Positions 44,933-55,392 of a stretch of DNA of 64,000 nucleotides are shown here, piece by piece. The notes below the pieces were generated by a model. It was not told the origin of the DNA. It did not search any database and worked only from the letters and a program-made list of their open reading frames with translations. A program made the position numbers and the translations under genes. How positions within the stretch are numbered: position 1 is the first letter of the stretch; the number at the start of each line of letters is the position of its first letter. The stretch spans positions 3,364,001 through 3,428,000 of the forward strand of contig NC_092193.1 in the NCBI RefSeq assembly GCF_043641665.1, read 5' to 3'. The DNA is from Enoplosus armatus (Eukaryota; Chordata; Actinopteri; Centrarchiformes; Enoplosidae).

Positions 44933-45929
44933 GTAAGAAGTTATGAGTTTTTTAAGAGCATGTCAGAAGGGAAGGAAATATTAGCTTTCACAGGAGACCT
45001 GTCCTAACCTGAAAAACAACATAATTGATCATTTGTTGAAGCGCTTTAAATGACTCATGTTTACATTTCCTTGACTGTCCCTGTCCAGAAAAACAGCAGA
45101 ATTGGTTGTTTATTCAAATGGCATACGTTTGCAAAGTGACATGTTGAAAAGACATGTTTAGTAAAGGTTTAGCACAAGCGGTGTGATGTTATACCACCAG
45201 AAAAAGTCAAAACCAGAAAGACAAATTGTTAATTTGTCAATATGAATGTGATTGTTTTGAGAGCGCAAATGGTTTCAATTAGCAAATCACATTCATGGCT
45301 GAATGTGCATAACTCCGCTTTACAAATGTACAAAGACATGAGGATCAATAGGAAGCGTTCAATATGAATGCACCTTTAGAGAAGAAGTCAAGGTCGCTGG
45401 CTGGGCGCATTAAGTGTGTGATTTCAACATCGTAGAGAACGTGGTTCATGTCGTGGATTCTGCTAATTCTCAAGTCCATATTTTTTAGTAGTTTAAGTTG
45501 CCTGAATATAACATGACGGAGAGACATGGCAGATCTATTTTAGAAGGTACTGAAAAATACTGTATTTTGTCTTGAAGCACACTGTGCTTCCAGTCACTCA
45601 ATAATTCCTCATTTTACCTTCAAGTATCTTTCTGTCTCCCTGGACAGGTAAAAAAGCACTTTAGTGGAGTAATTTGGAGACCAACCTGTTGTATTTCTTC
45701 CTGAATTCAGAGCAGAAGTAAAGACCATTTACTTGTCTCCCTCTTCTTCTCCTGAACTCCTCGGTGGCTAATCGATGGATGAGCAGCATTAAAGGAGATG
45801 TGTAAATGAGTCCAAACGAGTGGGCATTCACAGGCCTCATTTCCTCAGTGATTAGATCAGGATCTCCTCCCATACAATGATGTTTTCATTATCCTACACT
45901 GCTCTCCTCCTGTTCCTCTTTTCTCCTCT
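44933..45929. other. No gene recognised
   Basis: AT-rich sequence. The stretch at 45690-45880 has balanced composition and words such as 'GGCTAATCGATGGATGAG', and is open on the minus strand for 70 codons without a domain. Confidence 0.4.
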
Positions 45930-46120
45930 CCTTTTGTCCATTAGGCGAGGCAGCTAGAGCCCGGCAGCGCCGTGAAACAATAACGCCCGGAGCGTCATCG
46001 CTCCGAACTGGAAGATGTGATCATCTGATCATCCGACTGGAAGGAGAAGGTCACCTGAGCACAAAATGAGCTCCCGTGAACAGTCAGCCGCTGTCAATAA
46101 ATCGACATTGATTCTTGTGA
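45930..46120. other. Candidate conserved non-coding element
   Basis: CpG-containing, repeat-free block: 'CGCCGTGAAACAATAACGCC' (SOX-like ACAATA), 'GATGTGATCATCTGATCATC' and 'GCTGTCAATAAATCGAC' (HOX/PBX-like). Its GC content and word content stand out from its AT-rich flanks. Confidence 0.35.
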
Positions 46121-47175
46121 TATCTAAACAAAAACATTGCTGATGGTCAGAACATCGTATGAGTAACCGCACTGGTTTAAATATAAGATTCATTTTTGTG
46201 TTTGTTTTACAGAAATTCAAATCAAATCATTGTCTTAGACTAAAGAGGGTCGTTTCCTCTGTGTCTCTCCTTCTGTCTCTCTTACAGAAGAGAATATTGG
46301 AAACATTCAAGAGAGGAAAACAGACAGATTTAATTCCAGCAGCTGCTTCCAAGACTGTCGACGATGGATGGTTAATACTAATTCGCTGGTTGATGGTATG
46401 GCATGTATACATCCATTTAAATATCACAATTTATAGCTGCATTAACATTATTTTAGTCTATTGGCCAGTTGGAGACAGCTCTGACATAACTCATAAAGTT
46501 GTGAATTATTGCTAATATGTTAGCAAACAATTGATAACTTTGATGTCCATCAGGCACAGAGCAACATTCATTTAGAGTTGTGTTTGTGTCCACCTGATTC
46601 ATTTGATATTCACTCTCATTTTAGCTGTAGTTTGGTCTCCACCAACCCCTGAGCAAAATGTCTGGCTCTTAGCAACTAGATGTTCCACTACGCTCACCAG
46701 CTAGTTGTCATGTGGATGGTCAGGTAGCGTACAGGGTGTTTATCAGAGCGTCTTAATTTATAAATTCCACATAAACGTGTGCTTCTTTGGGGTCCCCACG
46801 TTCCCTTTATGTGTACAAGTGTACAGTATTTTCCGGTAGTGATTTTGAGTTTCCCACGACAGATTATGAATTCCCTCCAAATATGTTGCAACATTTATCC
46901 ACAGCACTAAGAAAAAAACACATTCAAATATAATGGAAATGTCAGGCACACGATCAATAGCTGTAATTTAGCTCAAGTATCTGCAGTGGATGTAAGTATG
47001 CAGATATTTCCTCAGGCGTGCAGTCGGTAAAGTGAGTGCTATATGAAAACTGTATTTATAGCTTTCTTCTTTTTCGGAGTTGAGAGGTTTTTTTGCCAGT
47101 GTTGTTTCCTTCCATCTCTCTCTATCTTTCATCTTCTATACATGTTCCACTCAATCTCTCCCTCTCTGTCTTTCA
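46121..47175. other. No gene or repeat recognised
   Basis: AT-rich unique sequence. A plus-strand frame of 118 codons at 46159-46515 has no domain. Confidence 0.45.
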
Positions 47176-47240
47176 CCCAATTCAATATCCTTTATTGGCA
47201 TGAGCGATATTATATAAGCAATACTGCCAAACTGTCTGGC
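47176..47240 (-). mobile_element. Short retrotransposon-type tail fragment (inverted)
   Basis: 'CCAATTCAATATCCTTTATT' followed by 'GGCATGAGCGATATTATATA' and 'AGCAATACTGCCAAAC' resembles the reverse complement of a common fish tail ('ttggcaatattgt .. tcatgccaataaagtgaattgaattga'). It is short, so tentative. Confidence 0.5.
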
Positions 47241-48169
47241 TGTGTGTCCCCAGCCACGCAGCGTTAGTTCCTGTCACGGACTATATTTACCTGACTGTAC
47301 CACAGAAATATCTGACAGCCTCAGATATCTGCCTTCAGTAGCCGACCTACTCGTTGTAATGGGGAGATTGTTCCTGATTGCATTGATCTGAAACTATATT
47401 TAGAAGACAACAGTGTACAAAACATTTATCAGTGTCTGCGAGCTGCTTCAGCTCTGGAGAATACTCAGCCTGTCTGATTTCTTCTCTTCTGCTTTTGGCA
47501 TTTGTTTTCTGCCTTTTTTATTTGTCTCCAAGGAACAGCAGTGATGTTTCTGTTCAGTGGCTGTGTGTTGTTTTAGGTTTGAACCCAGTGACTGTGGGAA
47601 ACTGGACGAATTCCAATGAGTTCTTGTTCTTCACTGCTTAAAAACTGATGGAGGAGATGGGGAGCCTTTAAAGCGCATGCACTGGGGCTACTAGATTCTG
47701 TTTCGTCAATTATCAGATGTCAGCCAGTCAGCACAGCTCACTGCTGATATGATGGAGGTTTCTTCTTTATAAGAACAGTCTTCAAAGCTCACAGTATTTA
47801 TTTGTTCAATTGGTCAACCATTTCTTAATTTAAAGGCCTACAGCTGGTCCAAGAGTCCTGGTGTCCCAAGATGTTTTAGATGTGGTTTGACAGGCTTGTC
47901 TTCCCAGAATGTGGGATAAACACTGAAGAATGAAGATATATTTTTAAATAAAAAAAGATCTGTGTTAGTACTGTCAGAAATGTTGGTTAGTGGCAGCTTT
48001 AACATGAAACGACTGAAACATCTGCCTTCCAAAATCAATGTCACCTGCACACACACACACATGCAAAATACGCACCAACTGGCACAGACATGACCAGTAA
48101 TATGTAGAAACATACAGACACAGTCATAGATTTTCATCTTACATAGGGGATTAAGATGCCGGGTCTCGT
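47241..48169. other. No gene or repeat recognised
   Basis: Unique sequence with a short CA run at about 48050-48060. Confidence 0.45.
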
Positions 48170-48330
48170 CTATGCACGTTAAGATAGCATGAATAACCTA
48201 ATCGCATTCTAACCACAAGGGACTTATTTCAACGAAGACGTCCGTTTATTCCTGTGGAGCTGCCGGGACTTCTGTCACAGCTAAACTTGTACATCTTAAT
48301 TACTGATTTAATCTAGTGACGAGTCTCAAA
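48170..48330. other. Possible conserved non-coding element
   Basis: Repeat-free block with 'GCATGAATAACCTAATCGCA', 'CGTCCGTTTATTCCTG' and 'CATCTTAATTACTGATTTAA'. Weak motif-texture evidence. Confidence 0.25.
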
Positions 48331-50502
48331 GTCTTATCTTTGTGAAAACAAATTTTAAAACAAAATCTGGGGATAAGTTTGCTTTTTCTGATGTAAAATC
48401 AGCGATGCAAATCCAATACACGTATGTTGTTGTGCAGAGTGACATCACCCTGAAACAGCTGAGTCTTTTGTCTGATTTGGAATAGAGTTAAGAATTGGCT
48501 CTATTTGTCTTTTCTTTCCCACATAAGAAAATTGTTATTTTCCCTGTTTGTAAACAGTGTAAAGGTGCAAATTGTACTGGCTGCAGTGTAAACTTGACAT
48601 TTTTAATGCTTGTGTGGTCCAACAGTATTTATAAAATCTGGTGGAAGACTATGCAATGATCCCAGGAAATTGCTTGTAATTTGTTTTTGGGGAAAATCAA
48701 GAAACATTTAGCTATTTATTCATGAACAGCTGCGCTTACTTGAATCTAAAAAGTCTCGCTTGTGAATACTTATAATTGATACCCATTAATTGAAGAAATT
48801 AAAGAAACGCTACGTGAATCATATTTATTCGCCAGGAGGAAATTACTTCTTAGGTCTTGAATTAAAGTAAAAATGTCATGATTGTGCTTTACAATGACTT
48901 GTAGCTACAAACCCACACAACATACACACACACACACAGAAAAGACACTTTTGTTGTCTTTAAAGTGTTCTTGATTGTGTTATTTTATCTGTCTATCTAT
49001 CTTTAAGTCTGTAAGTCTGTTCAATAGTCGCATATATACAAAAGTGTATTGTCTTTATTTTATCCACACACACACAAAATGAAGCAACATGTTTCTGCAT
49101 TTTTCAGATTTCTACCTTTATGAAATGGTGACTTCACAATCTTGACCTCCAAAGTATGCAAGCACAATCACACACGTTATTTAGACGCACATGTGCACAC
49201 ACACACACTCACAGACACACACACTGTCTTCGTGCCGGCAAGGTGAGTGAAATTTTTGAAATCTCAGCTCATATGAAACAGGAGGTTGATGTCCTCGGGG
49301 AGCAGACAGGAGTTGAGTTACACGCAGTTTATGTGTCTCTCTGCTGCGTGGTGTGTTCCATAATGCTACTCTTGCCAACAATAAAGAGCACAGAGGCCAG
49401 GTATGCTGACTTAGCACTTCTAGTTCCCCATTTTTCCTGTATTAAGGAAAACGGTTCAAACCCAGAGATGCACTCAAACACCAGATGACTGGTAGAATGT
49501 ATGTCCGTGTACTTCTTGCAACAGCTTGTGTAGAAAAATGTACCTGAATAGAATGTAATACAAAATCTCCACCAAAGTTGATCAATATAGGTTGATGTTA
49601 CACCCCCGCGTTTCAGTTTTTAGCTAAATGTCTTTCTTTCTTGAAAATCCCTATCTGTGGAATGTGAAAATGAGCAACTGTTTGCCAACACGTTTTCAAT
49701 AACAACTTTATGAGGTGATAATATGTCCAATGTTGTATTTACAACTTGATGTGCTGCCTCAAAGTGGCCAAAAATCAGTTAATGCCGGTCTTAACAACAC
49801 AATAGAAGAGCATGTGCTCTGGGAAGAGTTCAAACTACACAAAGTGTCTGAATCACGACCTAACATTCATGAGCAAGATGGACAGAGATACCCCACAGTA
49901 AACCATCGAGGTGAGAAGAGACTTAAATAATGTAAATGAGTGATGTGACTTCCTTAACTGTCCTCGTGGAAAAACACATCTTCTACTCACAGCAGTGCTG
50001 ATTCACAATAATTACAACTTATAAAATTTGTGTAAAATTTACACAAAAAATCTATAGCAGCAGCTGATCAATAAATACATAAACTCTGATGCATTTGAAC
50101 GTCTACACGCATGAACATTTATATGTCATCTGTTTGTTCACATTACCTTTAACTTATATCTACACGTTCAAGTGTGGCAATGAAGACATATTGCACGACC
50201 GCTGCAGGTGACAACACATTACCTCTTGGTGTTAGCTGAGGTGACAAGGAAATTAATCCTTAAACCAATTCATCTCGCACTGAGGAACCCTGAACGGTCT
50301 GCCAGAATACAAAATATCACAAAGTGCTTCATAAAAACAAGAACATAAAATAGAGACACAATATAAACTACAAAAAGCCAAACAAACAGCAGTCTTAACA
50401 GGTGGATCTTGAGCGGCCGTGTCCGCAGATCTTGAGCCACAAACTCTTTTAGTTTTAACTTTGAAACAAGCAGCAACCAACAAACCCTCAGAAGAGAACA
50501 TG
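48331..50502. other. No gene recognised; scattered short CA tracts
   Basis: AT-rich unique DNA with CA tracts at about 48925-48938, 49066-49076 and 49196-49222. A block at 48735-48900 ('ACTTATAATTGATACCCATT', 'AATTGAAGAAATTAAAG') may be an AT-rich regulatory element, but I cannot distinguish it from background. Confidence 0.4.
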
Positions 50503-50519
50503 ACCCTAACCCTAACCCT
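50503..50519 (+). repeat. Short telomere-like (CCCTAA) tract
   Basis: ACCCTAACCCTAACCCT is almost three CCCTAA units. It is a minimal interstitial telomeric-type sequence; chance or repair-associated insertion are both possible. Confidence 0.6.
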
Positions 50520-52299
50520 GTGTGTTCGCCGTGTTCCAAGATGGCGCCCAGATCAGTGCTCTTCTAGACTTTTCAAATGTTATTGGACAGAATGGATCAA
50601 AATCTGATTTGACAAAGAGACATTTCATGATGTTTGTGACACTCTCTCTACACTAAATCTAGTAACTGACATCATTTTGTAATGATTGTGTGTGTAAAAA
50701 CCTCTTTTTGGGGCAGGGGGCATCATGTGATCCTGCAAATCCGTATTTTGGTCACTAGAGCAAAGTCACTTCACAGCCCAGTTCTGTTTGTGGGGACTTG
50801 GTCTAACCTTATTTCTTCTTCTATGTTTTAAGCCCCAAAAAAAGCTACTTAAGATTTTAGTTGAACAGACAGATCACCATGCCGTTATTGCATAACAGAA
50901 CTTATATACTCTGAATGAGCCAATACAGCTAGTGAATGTGGTTAAAAGGGAAGAGATGTTTGGAGCATTTTCAACATGTGTTCACCAAACTAAGTCTGGG
51001 CCTGAATGTGACCTGATAGACAGGCCTTTGCACTCCATCTCATCAGTTCTTGCACAAACTTGTCTTTCTTAGTATTTCTTATATGAAATCGGTAACAGGC
51101 ACTGTACTGTGAGCTGCTCTGAGAGATTCATGCAGAAACTTCAGGCCAGCAATAAATTGTTCAGCTGTTATGCACTCCAAAAAATTATACACATTGTAAG
51201 TCATTGTAGCTTAGGTCCAGATTTACTTTTTCAGCTTACTCGACTGTCAAACCATTTTGATGAGTTCAATAAATACCACTTTATGTCAGTGTGAATTACT
51301 CAAAGAAATGATCATGAAAAAAAGAAAAAGCTTTTGGAAAAGCAATCTTTTTGAAACAGATCCATACTCCCTAAAAAAAAAAAAAGCCAATGAACCCAGA
51401 GCAAAATGATCTTCTTGCACATTTAGATAATTTGTATAAAGTTAACCTGACTCATCCTCAATATGTCTGGATGTAAAGTGCAATCACTTGCCAAGCTCAT
51501 TACTGCAAGGTCGAACCTGACTATATTCTCAAAGTGTTGGGTCAAGAAGATGAAAAACACTAATGTCCAAGTTTTTATGGATAAATACAAAGAAACTTGA
51601 TCCTTTATTTAAGCTAGGATGTTTACTCTAGTGATTTAAAATGCAGCAAATGGTGCTTAAATGGTTTCAGAAACCCCAACGACGAGCTCAGTAAGCCTCT
51701 TCAGGACTGTAGAACGGTGCCCCCCAGTGTGCAAACACTCACAGAGACACTCACACACACACACACAGGGCCGTGCAGCGCTGCCAGATATTATGCAACA
51801 ACCACAGACGACATGACACTTGAATGGGAACTCGGTATGTTGAAGTGAAACTCTCCACTGAGTGAATGAAAAACAACATGGTGAGTTGCAGGGTTTCATG
51901 TTCCTGGCAAGTCGCTTCAAGCTAAATCCACGAGCCTGTCTGTGTTTATCTCGGTCTAACCATCTTTCTTTCTGTCTCACTATCTCTGTACAGTGTCTCT
52001 CCCCCCTTGTTATGGCCTCGATCTCCCTCCACTCAGTCCCCCCCCCCCTTTTTTGTCTCTCTATCTTGTTCTTTCCTCTTTTCTCTGTATTTATTCCTCT
52101 TACGTATCACAATACTTATAAGCACCTTCAATCCAGCAGGACCCTGACCTTAAACTAAAACATATCACAAGTCTTGCCTAAACTTAATTACTAACCCTCT
52201 AAATGAATTTTAGCTGGCCAGAATATCCCTATTTTGGAATTTATTCTCATTTTTCACACTAGTGGGAACATTGGTCCTCTCAAGTATAGAAACACAAGA
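50520..52299. other. No gene recognised
   Basis: AT-rich unique sequence with a poly(A) run near 51374, a CA tract at about 51751-51768 and a poly(C) run at about 52039-52048. Confidence 0.45.
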
Positions 52300-52322
52300 A
52301 CACACACACACACACACACACA
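52299..52322 (+). repeat. (AC)n microsatellite
   Basis: About 12 AC units. Confidence 0.93.
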
Positions 52323-52344
52323 CTTTTCTTTCTCTCTCCCTTTC

Positions 52345-52720
52345 TTGCCAACTCCAGCCAACGCTGGCGTGTGCAGCGCTCAAACCTTTTTGCGCTTAGT
52401 CAGCTGAAAGTACGGATGCATCGTCTGAACCAAAAAAGCCTCTCTGCATTCCTGTGGCAGCATCTAAAGGAACATTTCAGTAAAAATCAGCCGTGCCGTC
52501 CTAATGAGATCAAGATGGATTATGAGCTGCACTCTGCAGTGAGCTGCCAGCGCCTGACACGGCCCGCCGTACACCGGGCTGCTGTTCCCTAAGATGTAAA
52601 AGGGCAACTTTTAATCTCATTTCCCCCCTCGTGGAAAGGCATAATAAGTAATCATGTTACCCATCAGCCCCGACTCTGTGCTCGGGTTATGTGCATTACT
52701 GACAGTGAGAAATGGTCTGT
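52345..52720. other. Candidate conserved non-coding element
   Basis: GC-balanced block with no simple repeats directly after a microsatellite: 'CCAACGCTGGCGTGTGCAGC', 'CCTAATGAGATCAAGATGGA', 'GGCAACTTTTAATCTCATTT' and 'GGCATAATAAGTAATCATGT'. TAAT cores mixed with CpG-containing segments resemble the other candidate blocks. The 73-codon frame here has no domain. Confidence 0.35.
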
Positions 52721-54530
52721 CTGAAATTTAACCAAGCACTTACCTCTAAAGAGATATATGCTAGTGTGTGTGTGTGTGTGTTCATCTATGTGTGGTGTGA
52801 GGAAGAAAGAGAGGAAAGAGGGAGGATATTCCAGTGAGACAGAAAAAGTAAAGTCAAAAGGGCATCCGCCTGCAATTTCAAGACAAATCTCCTAAAGTCT
52901 GCAGACTAGAACAGCATTTACTCATCCATCCAGTTCATCTACACACACACTGATTCATACAGGAAAATCAAAACTCCCCTACACATGAGGAAACCATTCA
53001 AATCAGATCTATTCATACTACATACGTCAGTTTGCCGCTGAAGCTTTCCAACATTTTTGATTTGTCCAACAGGACAGCTTTACTGGGAATAAAAAAAGAT
53101 AGAGTTTCATGAGTGTTTTAAGAGGTGAACTCAAGATTCAGGAGCCTGTTTCTGTTTCTTGTTTCTGTTACCTTTGGGCTCTCGTTGTGGTTTCCAGAGG
53201 ATGGATAGCGTCAGTTAGATTAGATTGAATTCAGGGGAACTGTGGCAATATAGTGTTAGACTTCCACAAAGTTGGGAGGCTTGCAAGAAGTACATAAAAA
53301 AAGAATGGTCCCTAGATTGGTCGAAGATCCCCAAATGCTGGATACTACATGCACATATCTTTTAAAGTCCACACCATAGCTTGTATTGTATTTTGTAAAA
53401 AGACTGATTGTTAGAAAGCTCTGAATAGTACTCCCCATGACAAGTGAACTGAACTCTGTGTGTAAGACGGGTGGAGTGTCCCCGTAACTGTCATTGCACA
53501 GTAAGCAGCACCAGTGCAACTAACCAGAAAGTGCAACTAATAGCAAAGTGCAAGATGAGATGCATAAAATAGACATTAAAACTAATGTGGAGGATGTTCA
53601 GTATAACAATAAACCAACAGGACAGTGGTGGGTGCAGCTCGATGTCCCTTAAACCTCATATTAACCAGTAAATGTGGACATCAGTTATAGTTATTTACAT
53701 TTTTAGAATAATTTTTTCAGTTGTTGTTTATTTGTAAAATGTCATATCATATTTTCAACTCAAGGGTTAATTAAAGCGCTGGTTCATCCATATTACAAAA
53801 ACAAAGCAACACAAAACAAACAAACTAAAACATATTTTCTTGCTAACCTTTCGTGGTAGCCACGTAGACTTTCAGAAGCTTTGGTTTTTGGTTTTTGGAA
53901 CTAAAGAAAAAGTTTGCAGTATTGCCGTTACTCTGGAAACTCAACAGAATTCACTGTTTCTTGAAAAATATGGTTCCATTGAATGTCATTTTTCACCTGG
54001 GGTGGAGGGAGGAATCTCCGAGACAAAAAGACAAAATATCTGCATGGCCAGACGCCCCTAGAGGTGAGAAGAAAGCAGCTATTAGTTACTGCTTTAACCG
54101 GCTACGTTTTACAAGGTAGTAAATACATTGATGACTAAATCTGGGTAATGATGGCTGAAAAATAAATGAGCAGTTCTATATTAATTACTGATTTTAATCA
54201 AGTGGCACTGATGAAGTGACATCTGCTCTTGATGATCCACTCTAAACGAGTACCAATCGTAAGCGTATTATCAGACTTGTATCCTGGTTTTCTCTCACAA
54301 AAAGCTTTTTACTCCCGCAGACCGACTGTGATAGTGAGTGATGACTTCAGGAAAACGTCTCTTTCAAAGGGAAAAGCAAAAGAAGCACAACTCAATTTTG
54401 AAATAGATCTTCAGATTCGCTCGTTATCGGCTCATTCAGTGCAGCGATGGAGTTAAAATCAAGCGCACCTCCAGTATGTGAACACCATCAGATGTGTCAG
54501 TGACAGATCATCACTTGCAGCAGTTTTCCA
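52721..54530. other. No gene recognised
   Basis: AT-rich unique sequence with a GT run at about 52766-52781. A stretch at 53840-54120 is open in two overlapping frames without a domain. A patch at 54150-54260 ('ATTAATTACTGATTTTAATC') has homeodomain-type words. Confidence 0.4.
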
Positions 54531-54532
54531 TT

Positions 54533-54553
54533 CCCTCCCTCCCTCCCTCCCTC
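54533..54553 (+). repeat. (CCCT)n tetranucleotide microsatellite
   Basis: About five CCCT units, immediately left of a candidate conserved block. Confidence 0.9.
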
Positions 54554-54589
54554 ACCGCGGTCCAGTCATCCCTTCCACATCCAAGTCCC

Positions 54590-54910
54590 AAACATAACTT
54601 CCCCGGCACACTCATGAAGCGCAATTAACTTCTTTAGCTCCTTCTTATAAATATTCATTAGCTCAAGCATGTTGTCATTTTGTTCAAAATGATTGCAATC
54701 GAATTAGCATAATTAAACATTATCTATGGTAATGCTGTGGACGAGCAGCCCCTGTGAGACTCCCCAGCCGTGTTTCGATGTGTGTCAGCGCGGCAGAGAA
54801 GCATGATGGATAATATAATTATGTTTGGGAGACAATGGGAGCCCTGCGGTATTGTTATTAATGTGCTCTGTTAATAACGACACCCCCTACATGAATAGGC
54901 ATGACAGCAA
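54590..54910. other. Candidate conserved non-coding element (strong texture)
   Basis: Highly AT-core yet non-repetitive block: 'TTCTTATAAATATTCATTAG', the perfect palindrome GATTGCAATC at 54691-54700 (C/EBP-like ATTGCAAT), 'CGAATTAGCATAATTAAACA', 'CTATGGTAATGCTGTGG', 'GGATAATATAATTATG' and 'TGTTATTAATGTGC'. GC-rich segments between them (about 54735-54800) contain CpGs. This alternation is characteristic of vertebrate developmental CNEs. No frame is consistently open. Confidence 0.5.
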
Positions 54911-54928
54911 GAGGGTTTCTGTGTGTGA

Positions 54929-54954
54929 AGAGAGAGAGAGAGAGAGAGAGAGAG
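54929..54954 (+). repeat. (AG)n microsatellite
   Basis: About 13 AG units. A (GT)12 tract and a G14 run follow within 200 bp, so the three form a low-complexity cluster. Confidence 0.95.
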
Positions 54955-55013
54955 CATATCTGTCTGTGTGAGATAGATTTTGTGTATGTCTTTTCCAAAA
55001 GCATCTGCATGAA

Positions 55014-55038
55014 TGTGTGTGTGTGTGTGTGTGTGTGT
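55014..55038 (+). repeat. (GT)n microsatellite
   Basis: About 12 GT units. Confidence 0.95.
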
Positions 55039-55135
55039 AAGTTTCTGAGTTTGTGTGTATGTTGGGGAAAGTGAAAGAGTGTGAGCATGGAAGACAGGAA
55101 GTGAAAGCTGCATGTATTTGTGTGTGCGTGTGTTT

Positions 55136-55149
55136 GGGGGGGGGGGGGA
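55136..55149 (+). repeat. Poly(G) run of 14
   Basis: Fourteen consecutive G after a GT-rich stretch. Confidence 0.9.
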
Positions 55150-55235
55150 CACACCTCCCTTTGATTAAATGTTGGATCAATACCAACTTTCAATGTCATG
55201 AAAAGAACATCCTGTAAATCACAGGGCTGACACGC

Positions 55236-55392
55236 AGAGACAGACAAACATTTACGCGCTCATTCACGCCTACGGGCCATTTAGATGTGCCAGTTAACCT
55301 AACCTGCATGTCTTTGGACTGTGGGAGGAAGCTGCAGCACCCGATGGTGCAGGCACAGGGAGCCCATGCTCCACTCACAAAGGCAGGTTTGA
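55236..55392 (-). mobile_element. Dispersed teleost repeat, family D, copy 2 (inverted)
   Basis: The plus strand reads 'GCTCATTCACGCCTACGGGC', 'CATTTAGATGTGCCAGTTAA', 'CCTAACCTGCATGTCTTTGG' and 'ACTGTGGGAGGAAGCTGCAG'. This is the reverse complement of the 'ccacagtc.aa.gacat' region of the copy at 23212-23456, extended by the well-known 'aattaacctaacctgcatgtctttgg' segment. It is less diverged than copy 1. Confidence 0.8.

Noticed and set aside
45661..45873. Minus-strand 70-codon frame rich in Arg/Leu that looks protein-like
   Set aside because: No recognised domain, no splice or start context; it fits chance in balanced-composition DNA.
48637..48662. Resemblance to miR-7 (TGGAAGACTA)
   Set aside because: Only about 10 bases match and there is no pairing arm.
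50708..50725. CTCF-like GGCAGGGGGCA
   Set aside because: Core present but the upstream CCA element is absent; too weak to list.
51714..51733. CTCF-like TGCCCCCCAGTG on the minus strand
   Set aside because: Core deviates from the AGGGGGCG consensus at important positions.
54858..55247. Three overlapping minus-strand frames with Thr-His and Leu-Ser repeats
   Set aside because: Translation of the AG, GT and poly(G) cluster.
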